Below, piece by piece: positions 1 through 7,391 of a stretch of 16,554 nucleotides of DNA. Origin of the DNA: Alphaproteobacteria bacterium MarineAlpha6_Bin2 (lineage in GTDB: Bacteria; Pseudomonadota; Alphaproteobacteria; GCA-002720895); contig PTKQ01000001.1 in assembly GCA_002937815.1 (NCBI GenBank), positions 1 to 16,554 on the forward strand. The letters run 5' to 3'. The notes under the pieces are model-generated. The model ran no database searches. It had not been told where the DNA came from and saw only the letters and a program-made list of their open reading frames with translations. The translations under genes were made by a program, and so were the position numbers. The first letter of the stretch is position 1. The number at the start of each line of letters is the position of its first letter.

Positions 1-395
1 ATTTAACCCGAATGCGAAATGCCTTCATGGCAAAGCATAAGGTTGTGAATATCCCTTCTTCCAAAATTAAGCGGGCAATGACCGAGACCTTATTGGATAA
101 AGGATATATCCTAAACTACAAAGTAGAGGGCAGCAAAGAGTCTAATAGGAGCATAGGGACTCAAGACAACCTGAAGATTGCATTAAAGTACGACGCTGAA
201 ACCAAACAACCAGCAATTAAGAAGTTAATTCGCGTGAGTAAACCGGGTTTGCGGAAGTATGCTAACGCAGATTCTCTTCCGCGGGTACTCAATGGATTGG
301 GTGTTGCAATTGTGTCTACTTCTAAGGGAGTTATGACGGATAAAGAAGCAAGAAAAGAGCATATTGGTGGTGAAGTACTTTGCCACATTTATTAA
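1..395 (+). CDS. rpsH: 30S ribosomal protein S8 (5' truncated by window edge)
   Basis: S8 binds the central domain of 16S rRNA during small-subunit assembly and can repress the spc operon. The frame is open from the first base. Codons before the first internal ATG (position 12) read L-T-R, matching the family's LTR-x-RNA motif, so the true start lies upstream and about a dozen residues are missing. The C-terminal signature is complete (SKPGLRKY, LNGLGVAIVSTSKGVMTD, GGEVLC). Two things are odd. GC content is about 41 % by hand count, against about 24 % in the first 300 bases of rplF. The middle of the protein (KIALKYDAETKQPAIKKL) has the longer loop typical of Bacteroidota/FCB S8 proteins, where proteobacterial S8 usually reads KYxxGxPVI. 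The gene identity is certain; foreign ancestry is inference from memory of the family. Confidence 0.96.
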   Translation, partial: LTRMRNAFMAKHKVVNIPSSKIKRAMTETLLDKGYILNYKVEGSKESNRSIGTQDNLKIALKYDAETKQPAIKKLIRVSKPGLRKYANADSLPRVLNGLGVAIVSTSKGVMTDKEARKEHIGGEVLCHIY

Positions 396-403
396 AACGA
401 ACA

Positions 404-937
404 ATGTCACGAATAGGAAATTTACCAATTGATATACCAGAGGGCATTGAGGTATCAATCAATGATCTAAATCTTATTATAAAAGGTAAGACTGGTGAAC
501 AAAAATTTAATTTTTCAAAAGATTTGTCTGTTTCTATTGAAAATAAGCAAATATTAGTAAAAGTAAAAACAGTTAACAAAAAAACAAAAATGATTTGGGG
601 TACAACTAGAAGTTTGATAAACAATATTATTTTAGGAATATTAAATGAATATAAAAAAACGTTAAAATTAGTTGGTACTGGTTATAAGGCAGTATTACAA
701 GGTACAAATTTGAAAATAAATGTCGGCTATAGCCATGATATAGATTACAATATACCTGAAGGCATTAATATTAAATGTCCAAACCCAAATACAATAGAAA
801 TTTCGGGATGTAATAAAGAACAAGTTGGTCAGGTAACAGCAGATATAAGATCATTTAGAAAACCAGAACCATATAAAGGAAGAGGAATTAAAAGAGATAC
901 AGAAATTATTCATAGGAAAGAAGGTAAGAAAAAATAA
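404..937 (+). CDS. rplF: 50S ribosomal protein L6
   Basis: L6 binds 23S rRNA near the sarcin-ricin loop at the factor-binding site. I chose the ATG at 404 because the family starts MSRIG-x-x-P and this gives 177 residues, the same as E. coli. A TTG at 380 would add eight residues and overlap rpsH, and it has no family support. The C-terminal hallmark FRKPEPYKGRGIK is present, followed by the lysine-rich end seen in Alphaproteobacteria. The spacer from rpsH is 8 nt without a clear ribosome binding site. The stop codon directly abuts the rplR ATG (TAAATG), which suggests translational coupling. Composition is very AT-rich, in sharp contrast to the preceding gene. Confidence 0.97.
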   Translation: MSRIGNLPIDIPEGIEVSINDLNLIIKGKTGEQKFNFSKDLSVSIENKQILVKVKTVNKKTKMIWGTTRSLINNIILGILNEYKKTLKLVGTGYKAVLQGTNLKINVGYSHDIDYNIPEGINIKCPNPNTIEISGCNKEQVGQVTADIRSFRKPEPYKGRGIKRDTEIIHRKEGKKK

Positions 938-1294
938 ATGAAATCAACAACCAGAGATACAAAAAAAAAAAGAATTAGATTTAAAATAAAAAGAAATTCT
1001 AATAACCGTCCAAGAATGTCGGTATTTAGATCTGATAAAAATATTTATGTACAAATAATTGATGATAATATCGGCAAAACACTTATTACAGCATCTACTC
1101 TTGAAAAAAAAATTAAATCTAAAATAAAAAAGTCAACTAATAAAGATGCAGCAAGTGAGATTGGAAAAATAATTGCTGAAAAAGCGAAAACAAAAGGAAT
1201 TAAAAAAGTTTTTTTTGATCGTGGACCATATCTGTATCATGGAAGAGTTAAGGCTCTTGCAGAAGCAGCAAGAAAAGCTGGATTAGAATTTTAA
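938..1294 (+). CDS. rplR: 50S ribosomal protein L18
   Basis: L18 binds 5S rRNA and anchors it in the large-subunit central protuberance, together with L5. The 118-residue length is normal. Visible family features are the basic N-terminus, [20 protein letters not shown], the alanine-rich segment around [18 protein letters not shown], and the C-terminal [26 protein letters not shown]. The ATG follows the rplF stop with no spacer. The N-terminal coding region contains a long A run (960-970), typical of the base bias of this genome and a spot where a sequencing indel would matter. The frame here is intact. Confidence 0.97.
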   Translation: MKSTTRDTKKKRIRFKIKRNSNNRPRMSVFRSDKNIYVQIIDDNIGKTLITASTLEKKIKSKIKKSTNKDAASEIGKIIAEKAKTKGIKKVFFDRGPYLYHGRVKALAEAARKAGLEF

Positions 1295-1305
1295 ATATTT
1301 TTTTT

Positions 1306-1869
1306 ATGCAATTTCAAATAAATAAATTTGGTCGAAATAATAAGGATGATGGTCTAATCGAAAAAGTTGTTAATGTTAATAGAGTTTCAAAAGTTGTCAA
1401 AGGAGGCCGCAGATTTGGAACAGCTGCTTTAGTTGTTGTTGGAAATGGTAAAGGAAAGGTTGGGTATGGGACTGGAAAAGCCAAAGAATTTCCTCAGTCA
1501 ATAAAGAAAGCAACTGAAAAAGCAAAAAAAAACATGAAAAATTATCCCTTAAAAAAAAATAGAACTATTCATTATGATATCCATGGCAAACATGGAGCTG
1601 GTAATGTCATAATTAAGTCTGCTCCCCCAGGAACTGGTATAATTGCTGGTGGCCCAATGAGACCTGTGTTTGAGGCTCTAGGAATTAAAGATATTGTTGC
1701 AAAATCAATTGGAACAACTAACCCCCATAATATGATTAGAGCAACGTTTGATGCATTAAATCAACTAGATTCCTTAGATCGTATAGCTTTTCGAAGAGGA
1801 AAAAAAACAACTGATTTATATTACAAGAAAGAAAAAAATGAAAAAGAAACAATCAATAAAACAAAATAA
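1306..1869 (+). CDS. rpsE: 30S ribosomal protein S5
   Basis: S5 sits on the back of the small subunit near the mRNA entry channel and affects decoding fidelity. The N-terminal double-stranded-RNA-binding fold shows as the segment around [21 protein letters not shown] followed by VGYGTGKA. The C-terminal domain shows in [23 protein letters not shown] and [14 protein letters not shown]. The 187 residues are slightly longer than in E. coli because of a charged tail. The gene starts 11 nt after rplR and its last 32 bases overlap rpmD in another frame, so the tail and the L30 start share sequence. Confidence 0.97.
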   Translation: MQFQINKFGRNNKDDGLIEKVVNVNRVSKVVKGGRRFGTAALVVVGNGKGKVGYGTGKAKEFPQSIKKATEKAKKNMKNYPLKKNRTIHYDIHGKHGAGNVIIKSAPPGTGIIAGGPMRPVFEALGIKDIVAKSIGTTNPHNMIRATFDALNQLDSLDRIAFRRGKKTTDLYYKKEKNEKETINKTK

Positions 1870-2047
1870 GAATATCAAAATAATTCAGACTAAAAGCGCC
1901 ATTGGAAGAAATAAGATTCAAAAAAAACATTTACTTGCATTAGGTTTGAATAAAATTGGACAAACTAAAATATTGACTTTAAGTAATTCTACTCGTGGAT
2001 TAATTAAAAAAGTTAATCATTTAATAAAAATAGAGGATCAAAAATAA
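1838..2047 (+). CDS. rpmD: 50S ribosomal protein L30
   Basis: L30 is a small large-subunit protein. The 69-residue product carries the family pattern [31 protein letters not shown], then a C-terminal part with [15 protein letters not shown]. The N-terminus ([12 protein letters not shown]) is a basic extension encoded within the 32-nt overlap with the end of rpsE. There is no good ATG further downstream that keeps the conserved IKIIQ strand, so the overlapping start is likely correct, with translation coupled to rpsE. The position between rpsE and rplO is the canonical place for rpmD. Confidence 0.93.
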   Translation: MKKKQSIKQNKNIKIIQTKSAIGRNKIQKKHLLALGLNKIGQTKILTLSNSTRGLIKKVNHLIKIEDQK

Positions 2048-2048
2048 C

Positions 2049-2588
2049 ATGCTAAATAATTTATCAGATCTAAGAAAAAAGAATTTTACAAAGAAAAAAC
2101 TTGGAAGAGGGATAGGCTCCGGTACTGGGAAAACATCCGGCAGGGGCCATAAAGGACAAAAGTCTAGATCAGGAGTTTCGCTTAAAGGATTTGAGGGTGG
2201 ACAAACGCCGATTTATAGAAGACTTCCTAAAAGAGGTTTTAAAAATATTTTTAAAATTAATTTTAATATTATTAATCTTCTTAAATTGCAGAGTCTAATA
2301 GATAAAAAGATTTTAAATACTAATGAAGAAATAAATGTGAGTTTACTATTGAAAAAGAGAATTATTAAAAAGAAATTAAACGGAATAAAAATATTAGGTA
2401 ATGGTGAAATTAAAAATAAAATTAAGATTCAAGCAACAAAAATTAGTAAATCAGCTTTAAAAAAAATAGAAAAAGTTGGTGGTAAAGTAGAATTAATAAA
2501 AATAAAGGAACAATTAAAAAAAACTCAAGTTAAACCAAAGAAAGAAAAGGTAGAAAATAAAGATATAAAAAAAAACACAACAAATTAA
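2049..2588 (+). CDS. rplO: 50S ribosomal protein L15
   Basis: L15 is an assembly protein of the large subunit that threads a long basic arm into 23S rRNA. The N-terminal glycine-rich arm is clear (KKKLGRGIGSGTGKTSGRG, HKGQKSRSG, FEGGQTPIYRRLPKRGFKN). The middle contains the ISKSALKKIEKVGGKVELI motif that usually ends the fold. About 30 further residues, mainly Lys, Glu, Asn and Thr, form an extra tail, giving 179 residues against about 145-150 in most bacteria. The start lies one base after the rpmD stop. The stop is followed two bases later by secY. Confidence 0.96.
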   Translation: MLNNLSDLRKKNFTKKKLGRGIGSGTGKTSGRGHKGQKSRSGVSLKGFEGGQTPIYRRLPKRGFKNIFKINFNIINLLKLQSLIDKKILNTNEEINVSLLLKKRIIKKKLNGIKILGNGEIKNKIKIQATKISKSALKKIEKVGGKVELIKIKEQLKKTQVKPKKEKVENKDIKKNTTN

Positions 2589-2590
2589 TT

Positions 2591-3934
2591 ATGTCTATAT
2601 CTACTTCACAATCTAATTCGCAAGCTCAAATGGGAGCATTTAGTCGCGCAAAGGAACTACAAAAAAAATTATTATTTGTTTTATTTGCTTTAATTGTTTT
2701 TAGATTAGGAACATTTATTCCAATACCAGGAATTGATTCCAATGTATTTCAAGAGATTTTTTCTCAAAATTCCGGAGGACTATTAGGTATGTTTGATATG
2801 TTTGTAGGCGGTGCGGTGCAAAGAATGAGTATATTTGCACTTGGTGTTATGCCTTACATTTCAGCATCAATTATTATGAGTTTATTAACTGCTGTAAATC
2901 CGACACTTGAACAGTTAAAAAAAGATGGAGGAGAACAAGGTAGGCAAAAAATTAATCAATATACAAGATATGGAACTGTTTTTTTAGCAACCCTTCAAGG
3001 TTATGGCCTTGCTGTTGGTTTAGAAAATATGATGGGTTCCACTGGTTCAGCAGTAATAGATCCAGGCATTTTTTTTAGATTAACTACTGTTGTTACAATT
3101 ATAGGCGGAACCTTGTTTTTATTGTGGTTAGGAGAACAAATTACGCAAAGAGGTGTGGGAAATGGTGTATCTCTTATTATTTTTGCAGGAATAGTTGCGA
3201 ATTTACCAGCAGCAGTTGCTAGCACGCTTGAATTAGCAAGAACGGGAGCTTTATCACCTTTTTTTATAATAATTTTAATTCTTTTTGTTTTATTAATTTT
3301 TACTTTTATAGTTTTTATGGAACGAGCGCAAAGAAAAGTTTTTGTACAATATCCAAAAAGGCAAGTTGGTAATAAAATGTTTGGAGGTGAAGCAAGCCAT
3401 ATGCCTCTTAAATTAAATATGTCAGGAGTAATACCAGCTATTTTTGCATCATCAGTTTTGTTATTACCACTTACATTAAGCGGTCTATCTGGTGGTAGAG
3501 GGCCAGAGAGTTTTAATATATTAAGTAATTATCTTGCTCCTGGAAAATTATTATATTTAATTTTATATCTTAGTTTGATAATGTTCTTTTGTTTTTTTTA
3601 TACCTCTATAGTATTTAACCCTAAAGAAACTGCGGATAATTTAAAGAAAAATGGTGGTTTTGTTCCAGGAATCAGACCTGGTGAAGATACTGCTAATTAT
3701 TTTGATTATGTCATCACGAGAATAACTGTTGTCGGCGCTCTATATCTAGGATTAGTTTGTATTATACCTGAAATTTTAAGAGCCAAGTTTTCCGTCCCTT
3801 TTTATTTTGGTGGTACAAGTTTATTAATAGTTGTAGTAGTTATGATGGATACAATAGGACAAATTCAATCACATTTATTTGCACATCGATACGAGGATTT
3901 ACTTAAGAAAACGGATTTTAAAGGCGGTTTGTAA
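2591..3934 (+). CDS. secY: Protein translocase subunit SecY
   Basis: SecY is the channel-forming core of the inner-membrane SecYEG translocon, through which unfolded pre-proteins pass. The 447-residue product has the ten hydrophobic segments expected. Motifs include FRLGTFIPIPGID at the first segment, the MFVGGAVQRMSIFALGVMPYISASII plug/TM2 region, GNGVSLIIFAGI, the cytosolic loop ERAQRKVFVQYPKRQVG, KLNMSGVIPAIFASSVLLLP, and FKKNGGFVPGIRPGE-like sequence (here LKKNGGFVPGIRPGEDT) before TM9. It lies between rplO and adk, as in most Alphaproteobacteria, with 2-nt spacers on both sides. This implies strict co-expression with the ribosomal genes. Confidence 0.98.
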   Translation: MSISTSQSNSQAQMGAFSRAKELQKKLLFVLFALIVFRLGTFIPIPGIDSNVFQEIFSQNSGGLLGMFDMFVGGAVQRMSIFALGVMPYISASIIMSLLTAVNPTLEQLKKDGGEQGRQKINQYTRYGTVFLATLQGYGLAVGLENMMGSTGSAVIDPGIFFRLTTVVTIIGGTLFLLWLGEQITQRGVGNGVSLIIFAGIVANLPAAVASTLELARTGALSPFFIIILILFVLLIFTFIVFMERAQRKVFVQYPKRQVGNKMFGGEASHMPLKLNMSGVIPAIFASSVLLLPLTLSGLSGGRGPESFNILSNYLAPGKLLYLILYLSLIMFFCFFYTSIVFNPKETADNLKKNGGFVPGIRPGEDTANYFDYVITRITVVGALYLGLVCIIPEILRAKFSVPFYFGGTSLLIVVVVMMDTIGQIQSHLFAHRYEDLLKKTDFKGGL

Positions 3935-3936
3935 TA

Positions 3937-4515
3937 ATGATAATTGTTTTATTAGGGCCTCCTGGTTCGGGGAAAGGAACGCAAGCAGAATTAATTTACA
4001 AAAAGTTTAATTTTTTTCATTTTTCAACAGGCAATATTTTAAGAAATGAAGTAAAAGAAAAAACAAAAATCGGACAAGAGATAGAATCAATTATTAATGC
4101 AGGAAAACTTATTAGTGATAAAATAATTATTCAAATAGTTGATAATAAAATTACTGAAAAATTAGGTCATTATAAAGGTTTTTTATTTGATGGATTTCCA
4201 AGAAATTTAGATCAAGCACAAGCTTTAGATACTTTACTTAATAAAGGTAATCAAACTTTATCCACTGTTATTCAATTATATGTTGATGAGAAAGAAGCTG
4301 TAAAGAGGATACAAAAAAGAAAGTTAGAAGAAAAAAGACAAGATGATAATGAAGATGTACTTAAATCAAGATTAAAGGTTTACTTAAATGAAACAAAACC
4401 ATTATTAGATTTTTATCAAAAGGAAAATAAATTAAATAAAATCAATGGAATGCAAACTATTAATGATGTAAATAATCAGATAAATGATTTCATTTTAAGT
4501 TTAAAAAATACTTGA
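3937..4515 (+). CDS. adk: Adenylate kinase, short-LID type
   Basis: It catalyses reversible phosphoryl transfer, ATP + AMP = 2 ADP, in the cytoplasm. The P-loop GPPGSGKGT is at residues 7-15, and the AMP-binding DGFPR is at 85-89. Around residues 125-140 the LID is reduced to a short loop ending in RQDDNED, so this is the short form without the zinc-type Cys4 LID. At 192 residues it fits the alphaproteobacterial short class. It follows secY by 2 nt and ends the spc-operon block. The downstream 86-nt gap carries a promoter for the next block. Confidence 0.96.
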   Translation: MIIVLLGPPGSGKGTQAELIYKKFNFFHFSTGNILRNEVKEKTKIGQEIESIINAGKLISDKIIIQIVDNKITEKLGHYKGFLFDGFPRNLDQAQALDTLLNKGNQTLSTVIQLYVDEKEAVKRIQKRKLEEKRQDDNEDVLKSRLKVYLNETKPLLDFYQKENKLNKINGMQTINDVNNQINDFILSLKNT

Positions 4516-4540
4516 ATTATATAAGTAAATATTTAATGTA

Positions 4541-4568
4541 TTGACTATATTATATTCATTAGTATACT
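4541..4568 (+). promoter_or_regulatory. Sigma70-type promoter before rpsM
   Basis: TTGACT at 4541-4546 and TATACT at 4563-4568 are separated by 16 nt, each one mismatch from the -35 and -10 consensus. It lies in the adk-rpsM gap and would start transcription near 4575, giving a leader of about 27 nt. It should allow the rpsM-rpsK-rpoA-rplQ-rpmG block to be transcribed independently of the spc operon. This is prediction from motif match only. Confidence 0.65.
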
Positions 4569-4601
4569 TCGTTTGATTTTTCTAATTTTAAAGGTTTTTA
4601 A

Positions 4602-4979
4602 TTGGCACGAATTTCTGGAGTAAATTTACCTTCGAATAAAAGAGTTGAAGTGGCTCTAACATATATTCGTGGTATTGGCATTAATACCGCTAGACACATA
4701 TGTAAAAATGTTGGAATCTCTGACGACAAAAGAGTTAATAATCTAACGGATCAAGAAGTTGTTAAAATAAGAGAATTTATTGAAAAAAGTTATAAAGTTG
4801 AAGGTGATCTGAGAAGTGAAGTATCATTAAATATTAAGAGATTAACAGACCTTGGAACATATAGAGGTCTAAGACATAGAAAAAAACTTCCAACTCGAGG
4901 TCAACGAACACATACTAATGCAAGAACACGTAAAGGAAAAGGGATTGCAATAGCAAATAAGAAAAAAGTTACAGCATAG
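4602..4979 (+). CDS. rpsM: 30S ribosomal protein S13
   Basis: S13 sits in the head of the small subunit and contacts the large subunit and P-site tRNA. The start is TTG at 4602: the family begins MARI-x-GVN-x-P and the preceding in-frame sequence does not extend it. A purine-rich AAGG at 4591-4594 is placed 7 nt upstream as ribosome binding site. The protein has 125 residues, with the helix-two-turn-helix region [14 protein letters not shown] and the basic C-terminus [19 protein letters not shown] followed by NARTRKGK. It is the first gene of the alpha operon here and has its own candidate promoter upstream. Confidence 0.96.
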   Translation: MARISGVNLPSNKRVEVALTYIRGIGINTARHICKNVGISDDKRVNNLTDQEVVKIREFIEKSYKVEGDLRSEVSLNIKRLTDLGTYRGLRHRKKLPTRGQRTHTNARTRKGKGIAIANKKKVTA

Positions 4980-4987
4980 ATTGTATT

Positions 4988-5437
4988 ATGGTTGATAAAA
5001 AAAAAGATAAAATAGATAATAATAAAAAGGAAAAAGAATTAAAGCCCAAGCCAAAGGCAAAAAAAATCTTTAAAAAAAAGGTGAAAAAAAACATCCCTAA
5101 CGCAATAGCCCATGTTAGTGCAACATTTAATAATACTGTTATTAATATTACTGACTTAAATGGTAATACACTTGCATGGTCCTCTTCAGGAGTTAAAGGA
5201 TTCAAAGGTTCTAGAAAATCTACACCATATGCAGCTCAAGTAGCTGCTAAAGATGCTGGTAAAAAAGCGCAAGATCATGGTGTAAAAAATTTAGAAGTTT
5301 TTATTAAAGGTCCTGGCGCTGGAAGAGAGTCAGCGCTTAGATCTTTACAGGCGGTTGGTTTTACAATTACGTCAATTAAAGACGTTACACCGATTCCTCA
5401 TAATGGATGCAGGCCGTCAAAGCGAAGAAGAGTATAA
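4988..5437 (+). CDS. rpsK: 30S ribosomal protein S11 with lysine-rich N-terminal extension
   Basis: S11 lines the platform of the small subunit near the E-site mRNA. The conserved core starts at about residue 35 ([22 protein letters not shown]) and continues through [32 protein letters not shown] and [18 protein letters not shown]. The first 34 residues are almost entirely Lys, Asp, Asn, Glu and Pro. That is about 20 residues longer than in E. coli (149 against 129). The start ATG at 4988 lies 8 nt after rpsM. No alternative ATG between it and the core would keep the normal basic lead-in, so I keep the long form. Confidence 0.96.
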   Translation: MVDKKKDKIDNNKKEKELKPKPKAKKIFKKKVKKNIPNAIAHVSATFNNTVINITDLNGNTLAWSSSGVKGFKGSRKSTPYAAQVAAKDAGKKAQDHGVKNLEVFIKGPGAGRESALRSLQAVGFTITSIKDVTPIPHNGCRPSKRRRV

Positions 5438-5466
5438 TTTTTTTTTTTAGAAAGGAAAATATAATT

Positions 5467-6558
5467 ATGTCGAAAAATGAAATAAAAAAAGATTCTGTTG
5501 AAAAAACAAAAGAAAAAAAGAAAGTAATTCAACCACACATACAAAAAAATTGGTCCGAGCTAATTAAACCTAGAAAAATAGATGTTGTAGAAGGCGAAAT
5601 ACCCACACAAGGCAGTGTTGTTATAGAACCTTTGGAAAGAGGTTTTGGTTTAACTTTAGGTAATGCTTTAAGACGTATATTACTTTCTTCACTACAAGGC
5701 GCTGCAGTAACATCAGTACAAATTAATGGAATATTACATGAATTTACATCTATTCCTGGAATGACAGAAGATATAACAGACTTCATTTTGAATATTAAAT
5801 CTTTAGCAGTAAGACTTGATTCTGATAAACCAAAAAAAATGACATTAGAAGCAAAAGGTCCTGGTGTAATAAAAGCATCTCAAATCGCTGCAGGTTCAGA
5901 TATAGAAATTGTAAATTCAGATCTAATTTTATGTCATCTTGATAAAACAGGAAAAATAAATTTAGAAATGACAGTTGAGAACGGAAAAGGATATGTTGCA
6001 GCAGAACAGAAAAAAAAGGGAGAGGAACCCATTGGATTGCTATTTGTAGATTCACTATTTTCACCAATTAGAAAAGTTTCTTATAAAATAGAAAATTCAA
6101 GAGTAGGACAAGTCACAGATTATGATAAATTAACTCTTAACGTAGAAACAAATGGAACACTTTCATTTGATGATTCAGTAGCATTATCTGCGCGTATTCT
6201 TCAAGAACAACTACAATACTTTATTAATTTTGAAGAACCGGAAATTGAAGATAAAAAAGCTGAGGATGAAATGGAAATTAAATTTAATAAAAATCTTTTA
6301 AGGAAAGTGGAGGAATTAGAACTTTCTGTTAGATCTGCTAATTGTTTAAGAAATGATAACATTATATATATAGGTGATTTGGTTCAAAAATCAGAAAATG
6401 ATATGCTAAGAACACCAAATTTTGGTAGAAAATCTTTAAATGAGATTAGAGAAATTTTAATGCAAATGGGATTAAATTTAGGTATGGATGTACCTGAGTG
6501 GCCACCTGAAAATATCGAGGAATTATCGAAATCAATAGATGAAAATTTAACACAATAA
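5467..6558 (+). CDS. rpoA: DNA-directed RNA polymerase subunit alpha
   Basis: The alpha dimer scaffolds beta and beta' assembly, and its C-terminal domain binds UP elements and activators. ATG at 5467 is preceded by AAAGGA at 5451-5456, a 10-nt spacing and the clearest ribosome binding site in this operon. The product has 363 residues. The N-terminal domain spans about 35-265 ([52 protein letters not shown]). The C-terminal domain spans about 280-350, with [18 protein letters not shown]; its Arg289 corresponds to the DNA-binding Arg265 of E. coli. The N-terminus has about 25 extra charged residues and the C-terminus a short acidic tail. Confidence 0.98.
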   Translation: MSKNEIKKDSVEKTKEKKKVIQPHIQKNWSELIKPRKIDVVEGEIPTQGSVVIEPLERGFGLTLGNALRRILLSSLQGAAVTSVQINGILHEFTSIPGMTEDITDFILNIKSLAVRLDSDKPKKMTLEAKGPGVIKASQIAAGSDIEIVNSDLILCHLDKTGKINLEMTVENGKGYVAAEQKKKGEEPIGLLFVDSLFSPIRKVSYKIENSRVGQVTDYDKLTLNVETNGTLSFDDSVALSARILQEQLQYFINFEEPEIEDKKAEDEMEIKFNKNLLRKVEELELSVRSANCLRNDNIIYIGDLVQKSENDMLRTPNFGRKSLNEIREILMQMGLNLGMDVPEWPPENIEELSKSIDENLTQ

Positions 6559-6565
6559 AAAGACT

Positions 6566-7117
6566 ATGAGACACCGTATTTCAAAATATAAATTGAACCG
6601 TACCTCATCTCACAGAAAAGCAATGTTAGAGAATATGGCTCATGCATTATTTAAGCATGAACAAATAAATACAACACTAATTAAAGCAAAAAATTTAAGA
6701 CCATATGCAGAGAAAATTATAACTCTTGCAAAAAAAGGTGGATTAGAATCAAAAAGAAAAACATTGTCTATCTTAAAAGATAAGAAAGTAATAGACAAAA
6801 TCTTTACTAAAATCGCAAAGAGATATGAATCTCGAAACGGTGGATATATTAGAATAATTAAGAATGGTTTTCGTTATGGCGATTTAGCTCCACAAGCAAT
6901 AATAGAATTAGTTGACAGAGATCTAAAAGCTAAAGGATTAGATTCTGGTCCTATTCAACAGAAAAAGACTGAACAAGAACCTGTAGCTGATGAAAAATCT
7001 GTAAATAAAATTGAACAAAAAAATGATCCAAAATTAAATCAAAAATTATCTGAAAATTCTTTAAAAGAAAATCAAGAAATTGCAAGAAAAATAGAAAAAA
7101 AAAGAGGCGATAAATAA
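6566..7117 (+). CDS. rplQ: 50S ribosomal protein L17 with long charged C-terminal tail
   Basis: L17 lies near the peptide exit tunnel. The first about 120 residues are the family fold: [80 protein letters not shown]. The remaining about 60 residues are Lys-, Glu-, Asn- and Gln-rich, low in hydrophobics, and probably disordered. C-terminal tails on L17 are common in Alphaproteobacteria but vary in sequence. The gene begins 7 nt after rpoA and its stop abuts the start of the next gene (TAAATG). Confidence 0.96.
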   Translation: MRHRISKYKLNRTSSHRKAMLENMAHALFKHEQINTTLIKAKNLRPYAEKIITLAKKGGLESKRKTLSILKDKKVIDKIFTKIAKRYESRNGGYIRIIKNGFRYGDLAPQAIIELVDRDLKAKGLDSGPIQQKKTEQEPVADEKSVNKIEQKNDPKLNQKLSENSLKENQEIARKIEKKRGDK

Positions 7118-7300
7118 ATGGCTAGAACTTTTGAAATAAAAAGATTATTAAGTACTGCCGGTACAGGTTACTTTTACATAATAAAAAGAGGAACAAAGGG
7201 TGATAAAAAAGAAAAATTAGAAGTAAAAAAATTTGATCCAATTGCAAAGAAACATGTTTTATTCAAAGAAGTTAAGTTACCATCTCCCAAAAAACAATAA
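7118..7300 (+). CDS. rpmG: 50S ribosomal protein L33, cysteine-free type
   Basis: L33 is a small large-subunit protein at the E-site. The 60 residues match the family throughout: GTGYFYIIKRGTKGDKKEKLEVKKFDP, then KKHVLFKEVKL. The zinc-binding cysteine pairs of the C+ form are absent, so this is the zinc-independent type. It starts with no spacer after rplQ, so it belongs to the alpha operon transcript. In the Alphaproteobacteria I know best, rpmG usually lies elsewhere in the genome, so the placement is slightly unusual. The spacer after it (7301-7391) has no convincing terminator. Confidence 0.92.
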   Translation: MARTFEIKRLLSTAGTGYFYIIKRGTKGDKKEKLEVKKFDPIAKKHVLFKEVKLPSPKKQ

Positions 7301-7353
7301 ATTAAATAATTGCATTTTATCTTCTAAAAAAAATTAGTAGAATTATTTAAAAT

Positions 7354-7365
7354 TATACTTAAGTA
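7354..7365 (+). promoter_or_regulatory. Possible -10 box and overlapping palindrome before pccB
   Basis: The 91-nt gap between rpmG and pccB holds TATACT at 7354-7359, a good -10, without a clear -35. It is overlapped by the perfect 10-base palindrome TACTTAAGTA at 7356-7365. A palindrome on a -10 box is a plausible repressor site, but in such AT-rich DNA it can occur by chance. Confidence 0.3.
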
Positions 7366-7391
7366 ACGTCTTTGTTTTTTTAAATTTTCAA

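Noticed and set aside
380..403. An upstream TTG start that would extend L6 by eight residues.
   Set aside because: L6 proteins begin at the MSRIG-type methionine. The extension overlaps rpsH and has no ribosome binding site.
5407..5466. Extension of RpoA upstream to an ATG at 5407 that overlaps rpsK.
   Set aside because: The ATG at 5467 has a proper AAAGGA site and matches the family; the extra 20 residues resemble no alpha subunit.
5795..6067. Long minus-strand open frames opposite rpoA, pccB, pccA and other genes.
   Set aside because: They are shadows of conserved plus-strand genes, with biased composition and no recognisable domains.
7321..7345. A possible hairpin TTCTA/TAGAA after rpmG as operon terminator.
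   Set aside because: Only five A/T-rich pairs around a 12-nt loop and no clear following T-run; not convincing.
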